From Paenibacillus mucilaginosus 3016 (lineage in GTDB: Bacteria > Bacillota > Bacilli > Paenibacillales > NBRC-103111): 64,000 nucleotides of DNA. Both the position numbers and the translations under genes were made by a program. Below, in pieces: positions 57,201 to 61,900 of this stretch. Within the stretch, counting starts at the first letter, position 1. Each line of letters starts with the position of its first letter. Below the pieces are notes generated by a model that ran no database searches, was not told the DNA's origin, and was given only the letters and a program-made list of their open reading frames with translations. Where the stretch lies: contig NC_016935.1 in assembly GCF_000250655.1 (NCBI RefSeq), positions 4,668,001-4,732,000 of the forward strand, given 5' to 3'.

Positions 57201-58844
57201 GCCGAGCTCGAAGAAGCTGTCGTGCATTCCGACCGCAGCGCCGCCAAGCACCGACTGCCAGACGGAGGCAATCGCACGCTCCCCTGCCGTGCGGGGCGGC
57301 ACATAACCAGCCGTCACTGTCGCAGTGGATTCCTGCGGCGAAGGGAGCGCCCGGCGGTCCACCTTGCCGTTCGGCGTCAGCGGCAGTCGCCCCAGCAGCA
57401 CCCAGCGGGCCGGCACCATATGGGCCGGGAGCTTCCCGGCGAGCGCCTGCTTCAGCGCGTCAAGATCGAGTTCGCCTTCGCGGGGGACTACATAAGCGCA
57501 GAGCACCTTCTGCCCGTTCCCGTCTTCCCTGGCGGCAGCGACCGCTTCCTTCACGCCCGGGAACTGCAGGATCGCCGCTTCCACCTCGCCTGTCTCAATC
57601 CGGAAGCCGCGGATTTTGACCTGCTGGTCCATCCGCCCGAGATACTCGATATTCCCGTCCGGCAGCCATCTCGCCAGATCGCCCGTGCGGTACATCCGCC
57701 CTTCAGGCTGGAACGGATCCGCCCCAAAACGCTCCGCGGTCAGCTCTTCGCGATTCCAGTAGCCCCGGCCCACGCCGTGTCCGCCGATATACAGCTCACC
57801 CGGGATGCCGGCCGGCTGCAGCGCAAGGTGTTCGTCCACAATGTACATCCGCACCCCTGGCAGCGGCCTGCCGATCGGGAGCGTACGGCGGGCCGCAGGC
57901 TCCGCTTCAGTCCCTTCATAGAAGGAGGAGTCGATGCATGCTTCCGTGACCCCGTAGCTGTTGAGAATGCGCATCTGCCTGCCCCAGCGCTGCTGCAGCG
58001 TCGCGAACGCTTCCGGCGGACATATGTCGGAGCCGAGCACCAGCAGCTTCAAGAACCCGAGATCCAGCCCCCTGTCCTGCACATAATCCATGAATGGGAG
58101 AATGAGAGCCGGCGTCGATTCGAAAAAGGTCGCCCGGTGCCTGGCCATCAGCTCGTAGATGCCCGCCGGATCCATACGGATCCCGGCCGGACACAGAATG
58201 AGCCGGCCGCCATGGAGCAGCGCGCGGACCAGGTCGCCCGTGAACACGTCGAAGGAGAAGCTCGCCCACTGCAGCACCCGGACGCCCTCTTCCCGAAGAC
58301 GGTACGCCTCATTCCAGGCGGCGGCAGCGGCGGCGAGCTGTCTGTGCTCGATCATGACGCCTTTGGGCTTCCCGGTCGTTCCGGATGTATAGATAATGTA
58401 GGCCAGATGGGAGTCATCGCATACCGGCTCCAGATTGGCCGAATCCCCGCTGTAGGCTGCCTCTTCGTCCAGCAGGACAACGGTCCCGCCGAAAGCCGCG
58501 CGTGCTTCCAGCTCCCGCTCGGTTACGAGTACGGACGCGCCGCAGTCCTCCAGCAGATAACGAATGCGCTCCTCCGGATACTCCGGATCTACCGGCACAT
58601 AGGCCCCGCCGGCTTTGAGGATGGCGAGGATGCCGATGACCATCCGGGCGGAGCGGTGAACCATGATGGCGGCCGGGCGGTCCGCCCCCACGCCATGAGT
58701 GCGAAGCGTCCTGGCCAGCCGGTTCGCCTCCCGGTTGAGCTCGCTGTACGTGAGCATCTCGTCACCGAAAAGGACGGCCGGCTCATGCGGGGTCCGCTCT
58801 GCCTGATCCTCGAACAGCTCGTGCATGGTCTTCCCGGCCGCCAA
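39249..58844 (-). CDS. Giant nonribosomal peptide synthetase, modules 2-7 with terminal thioesterase
   Basis: A 6531-residue continuation of the synthetase at 58925-64000. Order, with rough residues: A2-T-E (1-1050); C3-A3-T (1060-2090); C4-A4-T (2120-3130); C5-A5-T (3165-4170); C6-A6-T (4205-5210); C7-A7-T (5245-6270); TE (6300-6530). Specificity residues: A2 DVGEVGSID (Orn), A3 DAFWIGGTF (Val), A4 DGFFLGVVF (Ile), A5 DASTIAAIC (aromatic, Tyr-like), A6 DPENIGHVD (unassigned), A7 DAWTVAAIC (Phe). C3 opens with YPLTPMQQGM (follows an E domain); C4-C7 open with YP(V/L)SS (L-peptidyl type). All C and E domains keep HHxxxDG. The TE has GYSGGG, a following Asp and GTHNRML. The first possible start (TTG 58844) lies inside the domain and has no ribosome site. 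The frame stays open to about 58946, where a one-base indel separates it from the C2 domain. Confidence 0.95.
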   Translation of the reverse strand: MAAGKTMHELFEDQAERTPHEPAVLFGDEMLTYSELNREANRLARTLRTHGVGADRPAAIMVHRSARMVIGILAILKAGGAYVPVDPEYPEERIRYLLEDCGASVLVTERELEARAAFGGTVVLLDEEAAYSGDSANLEPVCDDSHLAYIIYTSGTTGKPKGVMIEHRQLAAAAAAWNEAYRLREEGVRVLQWASFSFDVFTGDLVRALLHGGRLILCPAGIRMDPAGIYELMARHRATFFESTPALILPFMDYVQDRGLDLGFLKLLVLGSDICPPEAFATLQQRWGRQMRILNSYGVTEACIDSSFYEGTEAEPAARRTLPIGRPLPGVRMYIVDEHLALQPAGIPGELYIGGHGVGRGYWNREELTAERFGADPFQPEGRMYRTGDLARWLPDGNIEYLGRMDQQVKIRGFRIETGEVEAAILQFPGVKEAVAAAREDGNGQKVLCAYVVPREGELDLDALKQALAGKLPAHMVPARWVLLGRLPLTPNGKVDRRALPSPQESTATVTAGYVPPRTAGERAIASVWQSVLGGAAVGMHDSFFELGGDSIKAIQAASKLLQEGYRLDLKDLFRYPTPAELAPHLKAAGRASDQGEVSGEVPLTPILHWFGEQELAEPHHYNQAVMLCRRDRFEPEALRRTAETIAAHHDALRLVWIKEEGGTQVRNRAVGDGEACRMEVLDLRDLPPIKVAGEVSARANAIQRGFRLNEGPLMRLCLFQCPDGDHLLIVIHHLAVDGVSWRILFEDLAAGYAQASSGQDVRLPLKTASFREWAQALQGEAESGAWETERAYWEAAEKADIAPLPRDGVCPRPLTGDSGTVTLQLAEADTQRLLKEVHRAYHTEANDILLTALGLAVREWSGLRRIKVNLEGHGREELAAGTDVSRTVGWFTCQFPVLLELPDGLPLGKQIKHVKETLRRVPRKGRGYGVLRYLSAHGGHLEGAAEPEISFNYLGQFDQDLAGSGFALSPYGIGEAVSPLAKRPYVLDINGMLKQGRLEFEISYCRSEYRRETVEGLAALLRSFLEEVITHCASRDHSELTPSDVLVQGFSAEELDAFAEDVSGIGELENLYPLTPMQQGMLFHHLMGDRPEAYFEQTAVDLKGPLETGALAQSLRLLVERHAVLRTNFLQRADGLPLQAVFRTREPELRLVDLRMHRGDADRLQALLDTSASEDRARGFNLASDALMRLTVLRTGEEDYRFLWSFHHVLMDGWCLSLMVEEVFTIYAALAAGKQPELPAAPPYSRYIEWLGQQEGQESAAYWTAYLDGYSGPTLLPGTLTDGAEEPRAERVSCALGRELTGRLSREASKRRTTLSSWIQAAWGVLLQKYSGSKDVVFGCVVSGRPAELAGADRMLGLFINTVPVRVAADPGSPFSDVAKRLQEDAAAAREHETYPLYEIQSRSGQGRELVNHILAFENYPAEELLAAPGGLLGSGLKVTGVHAAEQTNYDLNVIVIPGDNLQLHFEYNSRRYPREAVERIRGHLLALLEQTALRPDGPAAELDPLTEEEKEQILQTFNDTSADYPHEASICTLFEEQAARVPDRAAVEFGGQSLSYRELNERADALALLLQARGVKEESPVAILAERSPETVIGLLAILKAGGAYVPVDPAFPEERIRYMLGDSGARLLLVPDGAGSERPDFGIECLPMDEAAARLDHRERLEPSAGPRSLAYILYTSGTTGQPKGVMVEHRSVVRLVRNTDYIDFRPQDRILQTGALGFDASTFEIWGALLSGLSLHLVEEHILLDAFLLEETVRREGITVMWLTSPLFNQLVQQNPALFTGLRTLIVGGDALSPVHIRKLKDAHPGLQVVNGYGPTENTTFSTTYEIGEHFGNSIPIGRPIRNSRAYIVDEACRLLPIGVPGELCVAGDGLSRGYLGRPELTAEKFTADPLFPGERMYRTGDLARWLPDGTIEYLGRLDHQVKIRGYRIELGEIENRLLLFGGIREAVVTAYEDGAGQKQLCAYVTADRPLSARELKAALSESLPGYMVPAAFVQLERMPLTRNGKVDRRALPEPQAFAPEEDRDFAAPETPLEAQLAAIWQEVLGVGRVGRHDDFFELGGHSLRAAALAARIHQELKRRIPLKELFRFRTVKEQAKQLERLGRAEYSPIPRAAERQEYPVSSAQQRMYLLSLREGGELSYNMPGALTVSGPLDPERLEAAFREIVGRHDTLRTSFHTVNGETVQRIHAEADFRLELLREESGSPDALHPDELEAYMNRFVRPFDLATPPLMRVGCLRRSGESHLLLFDMHHIVSDGASMGILVEEFAALYAGRTLPLLATQYKDYTMWRQAELESPSMKEKEAYWLETFQGSLPVLELPADYPRGAVRRFEGDTVRFTIGAEESRGLREIAARTGSTLYMVLLAVYTTLLSRYSGAEDLIVGTPAAGRHHPDLDPLIGMFVDTLALRCYPESGISFLAYLQDVRERSLQAFEHGDYPFDLLVEKLGAGADSSRHPLFDTMFALQNTGQRALEADGIRLTPHEPVTPAVKFDLTLNAVEREEVIDCTLEFACALFKRETAERMAGHLLRLVRAVGAAPETKLAELPVLTPEEELLLHGFNADGADNPLWRITLHEAFEAQVERTPDAAAVRFGSERWTYRELNARANRLARTLRQAGLGAGMPAALLTDRSVEMVVGILAILKAGGAYVPIDPDYPEARIRYMLEDSGVRMLVLQRALAGRTAYDGPRICVDDPSFEDGDGTNLAPVSGPDDPAYIIYSSGTTGRPKGILTAHRSVLRVVKETNYISLDDSDRILQLSNYAFDGSVFDLWAALTSGGRLVLMAKEDLLDLRLLAETLERERITVLFMTTSLFNALVDTDVHALSGTRKVLFGGERASVRHVRKALEHLGPGRLINVYGPTETTVFATSHEVNRLDESAAGVPIGRPLSGTTAYVLSREGALQPVGVPGELCIGGAGLALGYLGQEDLTAQKFTPNPFDPAGRLYRTGDLVRRLPDGTLEYIGRIDQQVKIRGHRIELGEIEAQLLQLEGIDEAVVLAGSGEGGLELAAYYTSGRAIAPSEIRQALSGELPGYMIPSFFVLLERMPLTRNGKIDRDALPAPGEDSRGTAVYEAPQTRTEIRLAELWAEVLGGGRYGRKDSFFEVGGHSLRAAALAAHIYRDLQTNVPLGDLFRHPTLKSMAGLIDAGAREEYIPIPRAPERTYYPVSSEQKRIYILSQLVGGELSYNMPGVLSVEGSLDLRRFEEAFRHLIARHEALRTGFEMIQGEPVQRVHSEVQWAVELLPPLSGKQEAREEIGERIRAFVRPFRLEEAPLLRVGLLETAPGRYLMLYDMHHIISDGISMGILTREFAALYAGVQLTPLKNQYKDYAVWQREGLGRTALEAQEAYWLGVFEGELPLLQLPTDEPRGGKPDFSAGTVDFVIDASRLQGLRSLAAASGSTMFMLLKSIYHVLLAKYSGQEDLIVGTPAAGRPHPDLAPLLGMFVGTLALRSRPAGSKSFLDFLGEVRESTLQALEHQAYPFEELVEKLGIAREPGRHPLFDTLFALQNMDRGDTDGTGLQLHPYPSAAPAAKFDLTLNAAEDDRAITCSLEYRSALFGEKTIERMAAHYLQLIDAVLEAPESTIAELEMITSAEKQELLETFNDTDADIAEGTIHGLIEAQAARTPEAAALLCGKQRFTYRELNERANRLARTLLAHDSAQGRIMAVLADRSADAVIAILAVLKAGGAYVPVDPEYPEERIRYMLEDSGADVLLVPRGMETGVPFSGTRIALGEEASYHADGTNLETEVTSRDLAYVIYTSGTTGRPKGVMVEHRGILNFKLAYDGVFGVRAEDKVVQFASMSFDASLSEITMALFCGAALYLPSAEEVKDYRLLRDYIGRHGITVATLPPAYAAYLAPEEVPSLRILITAGSAATSELIRRWRGRLDYFNAYGPTEDSICTTIWSASREASDERRVRIGRPIANHRVYILSGSGQLQPPGIPGELCIAGTGLARGYLGRPELTAEKFADHPFEPGARLYRTGDLARWLPDGTLEHLGRIDHQVKIRGYRIELGEVESRLAEQPGVREAVVLAREDRDGQSELCAYYTADGELTPAAVRDGLLKLLPGYMVPARFHRLERMPLTPNGKIDRSRLPVPQDGGPSLRTDAAAPRTALEASLVRIWQDVIGVKPVGITDSFFELGGHSLKGAHLAARIHEELGIGVSLREIFEHPTVEGLAQVLLRSGRTAAEPIPAAEVRSHYPLSSSQKRLYLLSQLEGGELSYNMPGVLLLEGTLDPVRLEEALRGLIRRHEVLRTSFHLLQGVPMQRVWAEAPFALERLEAGFAGTGQQDELIRVVMQGFLRPFDLEQAPLLRAGLLGLGEQRHLLLLDMHHLVSDGASMRMLTDEFTRLYAGEDPEPVKLQYKDYAVWQQEGAGRQRAEAQEAYWLNCFQGELPVLELPTDRPRTARRSFEGGAFEFRIGPERTRRLKELAAHSESTLYMALLALYNTLLAKYTGAEDLIVGTPAEGRGHPGLAAVQGLFVNTLALRTYPAGDKPFSAYLKEVRENALGAFEHQDYGFDSLVEKLDIPRDPSRHPLFDTMFALQQGREGGLSLGELTLNSLEAEPAAAKFDLSLTAEDRGEQIVCTFDYAAALFHKETVERFASHYLQLIDSVLEAPYTPIASLRMVTESESMELLKDFHHLEPGAAHTAGDTLHGLFEAQAARTPDAAAVVSGEVRLTYRELNQRANGVACALQALGIGTGAVVALMAEPSADLIAGILGILKSGAAYVPVGTELPPERIRYMLEDAGAEAVVIQQSLKDRVPPALHTVLLDGAAACAPAAAGPDPAGGSRDLAYLLYTSGTTGTPKGVQIEHRSILNTITWFHDTYEPYLSPSVMLTTEYTFDPSLEQIFGTLLYGARLHIIRKETMLNGPVFRDYIRRHGIKLLNTTPMLMGELLADVERVEPLQALICGGERLEEGLKDALLAKGYELYNHYGPTEASVDVLVSRCLPGERVTLGRPVRGMAVCILNEHRQLQPVGAAGELYLAGAGLARGYLNQPELTAEKFTEHPDLPGMRLYRTGDRARRLPDGRIEFLGRTDDQVKIRGYRIEPGEIEHALSRIPGVRMTVVIVREDGNGQKQLCAYYTAERELPAKEVRVGLSRALPGYMVPAACMQLDRIPLTANGKVDRRALPEADLSVRSGEPYLAPRSETEAKLASLWQEVLGLSQPPGVKDHFFELGGHSLRAMTLSARLYKTMHRTLPLRDMFLRPVLEEMADALDRLEAGDQLPLQPAAEREWYPVSSAQKRLYLLNEFTGESIGYNMPVILILEGRLDPDRLQEAFRALIRRQESLRTQFGMVNGEPVQRICAETDYRVQPLFLEAASDSGAVDRMIRVFVRPFYLGTAPLIRVGLVQMTGSRHLLLFDTHHIVSDGISMSVLIQEFAALYAGQTLPPLPLQYKDYAVWQQEALTGERMRGQEAYWLDVFRGELPVLSLPADYARGARPSYEGGLVEFKLDAEAGRRLRQLAEDAGATLYMVLLAAYSILLSKYGGDEDMVIGTPTAGRPHADLEQLIGMFVGTLALRVKPERNKSFPAYLQEVKETALEAFEHQDYPFEALVEKLGARRDLSRHPLFDTMLVLQNTERREINVDGLTLKPYPAAHTVSKFDLTLIAAEEEQGLLFQFEYSTALFKRETVERMAAHFLQLIGGILEAPGSRLGALEILPGEERGLLTEAFNDTEAGWPSGQTFHALFKEQARRHADRPAVVCGGGTLTYRELDRLSDGLAAELRGLGVSRDMPVGLFLGRSAEMIVGLLAILKAGGAFLPIDPGYPGERIAFMLEDSGVSLLLTRRDILAAYGRAWHGSILLAEGWLTDGIEAAAEKPNIADNVDLPVPAEASDASQASPDSAAYLIYTSGTTGRPKGIVVEHRGLANLSAYWKSDLGIRPEDRIGQFASISFDASVWEIGMALLTGAALHIPSDETIRDAGAFERYAAAAGLTVLTLPPTYVTHLQPERLPSLRLLVTAGSAATPELIARWSRHLTYVNAYGPTETTICATAWTAPGEGASSESTPVTIGRPLPNTRVYILGPEDRLQPIGAPGELCVAGVGVARGYLNRPELTAEKFTDHPWVPGERLYRTGDSARWLADGTIEYLGRIDHQVKIRGHRIEPGEIEARLLTVDGLSEAFVAPYKDLRGSTELCAYYTAVRSIRGPELRQALAASLPSYMIPAAFLQLEELPLTPNGKVDRRALPEPVHTADASAYVPPGDPLEEKLAAIWAEVLGAERVGVHDSFFDLGGQSMKLLEMVGRVNRELGAELGIGAAFAHATVRELAGHLHSRTDSQHWTLWNVEQGSPVFCFPPVVGYGLTFAGLAHELRGQAAVLAFDYIEEEDRIERYVSVITKHQPHGEIRLAGYSGGGNLAFETAKELERLGRTVSMVLLFDSYPRLDSLPEAAEEKPGDPFEELQSHLASIEPSADLSLLESGREEITRKMGAYEAYLRSLRQTGRIRADLLLIQSENGDEELRSFWNARASEWGGLTAGTLHIVQGRGTHNRMLDREHCAANLALAQSVLLPGTRSAAAIR

Positions 58845-58924
58845 GCCCGCGTCTGATGCCAGCGGAGCATGGAACCCGCCCAGAATCCGTGCCGCATCCT
58901 CTTCTGTGGCCAGCTGAAGCTCCT

Positions 58925-61900
58925 TCAGCGCGGCCTTCGGCTGCCGGCCATCTGCTGGAGCAGGTGCAGGAGCCGGTCCCGAACGCTCTCGATGACACCG
59001 TTCTCGAAGGCCAGCGCATTATACTCCAGCTGAAGGCGCAGCGCTTCGCCCGGGATGACGGTCAGATTCAGTTCATAGTTCGTCTGTTCCGTCAGCGTAA
59101 CATTCGTGAGGCGCAGCCCCGTGCCGGAGGAGCCGCCCCACAGCTGCACCTGATCCTCGACGGGATAGTTCTCGAAGATGACCAGACTGCGGATGAGCTC
59201 CTGCTGGCGGCCGGACGCCGCCTGAATCCGGTAGAGCGGGTACGTCTCGTAGGGCCGGGAGCTCAGGGCATCCGCCTGCACTTGTGCCAGCAGCTCGGTG
59301 ACCATGGCCTCCGCCCCGCAGCGGATGCGCACGGGGATCGTATTGATGAAGAGCCCGACCATGCGTTCGATGCCGGGAATCTCGGCCGGCCTGCCCGACA
59401 CCACGGTGCCGAAGACGACGTCTTCCGTACCGCAGGATTTGGCCAGCAGGACCGCCCAGGCGGCCTGGATCAGGGAGTGCAGCGTGACCTGGGACTCCCG
59501 GGCCAGCCTGCCGAGCTCCTGCGTCAGGACGCTCTCCAGGTCCAGCACGAGGGTACGGGCCTCATAGCCCGGGACCGCTGCGGGATCGGCAGCGCCAGGC
59601 AGACCGGTCCCCGCTTCGTACCCGGCCAGCACGCCCTGCCAGTACCCGGCCGCCGCCTCTTCGTCCTGCAGCGACAGCCAGCGGATATACTCGCTGAACG
59701 GCGTCACGGCGGAAGCAGGAGCGGATTTCCCTTGCCCGAGCAGCTCCGCGTACGTCTCGAATACTTCCTTGGTGATCAGGGACAGACACCAGCCGTCCAT
59801 GATGATATGGTGGAAGCTCCACAGGAAGCGGCAGGACGCCGGACCCGTGCGGATGATCGTCAGACGCATGAGATCCTCGCGGTCCATGCGGAAGCCTCTG
59901 GCCCGATCTTCCCGGGCAAGCGCCTTGAGCTCGTCCTCCAGCCCCGCCGCCTTCGTTCCGCGGAGGTCCAGAATCCTGAGCTCTCCCCCGCTCCGGCGGA
60001 AGACGACCTGCAGAGGCTCTTCCTTCCAACCAGTGAAGATGCGGGTGCGCAGCACATCATGCCTCCGGACCAGCGCATGATAGCTTGCTGAGAACGCTTC
60101 AAGATCAAGCTCCCCTTCCACGTCGAAGGAAGCCTGCTGGAAGTAGGCGGGCGAGTCCGCGTCGAGCAGCGAATGGAACAGCATCCCCTGCTGCATCGGG
60201 GTCAGCGGATATATATTCTCGATCTCGCCGACCTGGCGGGACTCGGCGGTGAATTGCTCCAGCTCCTCCAGCGAGATGCCCCGGGCCAGCACATCGCTCG
60301 GCGTCACTTCCTGCTCCTGCCTGGATGCGCAGTGGGCAATGATCATCTGCAGAGCGCACTGCAGCTCTCCGGCGAGGCTGTCCATGGACTCCCGGCGGAA
60401 TTCCTGCCGGCTGTAGCTGATCGTCAGGGTCAGCACACCGTCCCGGATCATGGCCTGAAGATCCAGCGGTGCGAGGCGGGCCGCTCTTCCGCTCTGCAGA
60501 TTTCCCGCCGGGTAAGGCGACAGCTGCAGGCCGTGCGCGTTCAGATCCTGGTCGAACTGCCCCAGATAATTGAAGGAAATCTCAGGCTCGGCTCCCGAGA
60601 CCAGCCCCTGCCCGCTCAAATGCTTCAGAATCCCGAAGCCCACGCCCTTGCCCGGTACGTTCCGCAGCCGTTCCTTCACGGCCTTGATCCGGCCCGGCAG
60701 GGTCGGGAGAGACCCGGTCTCAAGCGTGACCGGATAGCGGCTCGTGAACCAGCCGACAGTCCTTGTGATGTCCACTCCGGGAACAATGGGTTCCCGGCCG
60801 TGTCCTTCGAGGGCGATCCGGACACGGGGCAGACCGCTCCACTTCCCGACGGCCATCTCCAGGGCGGCGAGCAGAATATCGTTGATCTCCGTCCGGTAGG
60901 CGCGGTTCACCCGCGTCAGCAGCAGGCCGGTCTCTTCCTCCGACCATTCCACCGTTACGATCTGGCTGTCTTCATTGCGCGAAGGTTCATCCGGAACCGT
61001 TCGGGGCAGAGGCCAGCTCTCCAGAGCGGCCGCCGCTTCCCAATAGCCCCGCTCCTTCTCCGCCTCTTCACTCCGGGCATAGCGGGAGAGCCCTTCCGCC
61101 CAGGTACGGAACGAATCGGTCTTCGCCGGGAATACGGGCGTCTCTCCTCGCGCGGCTTGGGCATAGCCCGCCGCAAAGTCTTCAAGCAGGATGCGCCAGG
61201 ACACGCCGTCTACGGCCAGATGATGCACGGCCATCAGCAGGTGATCGCCCTCCGGGCAGCGCAGCAGTCCGAGCCGGACGAGCGGACCGTGCTCCAGGTC
61301 CATCCGGCTTTGGATTTCCTCGGCTTTTGCCGTTACCGCTTCCTGCAGACCGGGTCCCTCCCAGCCTGTATAATCCACACACTCCAGGTGGAACGGCAAT
61401 CCCTCCCTGGTTCCGCGGTTCCAAGCGGTATACGCTCCTTCTCCGCTTCGGCGCAGCACGAGACGGAGGGCATCGTGATGTGCGGCGATGGCTTCCATAA
61501 CCGTCCGCAGCGTACCCTCGTCGAACCGCTCCTCCCTGAAGAGCATTACGGCCTGGTTAAAATAGTGCGGATCGGCCGGTTCCTGCTCCAGGAACCAGCG
61601 CTGGATCGGCGTCAGGGTGACGGCCCCCTGCACCTCGCCCTGTTCGGCGGGACGGGTCACCGGGGACATATGAGCGCGGAGCTCGGCAATCGCAGAATAC
61701 CGGAACAGATCCTTCATCTCCAGGCGCCAGCCGTCCTGCAGCAGACGCGAAGACACCTGGATCGCCTTGATCGAGTCCCCGCCGAGGTCAAAGAACCGGT
61801 CGTGTCTTCCGACCGGCCCCGTGCCGAGCACGGTCTGCCATACGGAAGCCAGCAGCTCTTCCAGCGGGTCCTGAGGAGGCGCATAATCCGCCGATCCCGA

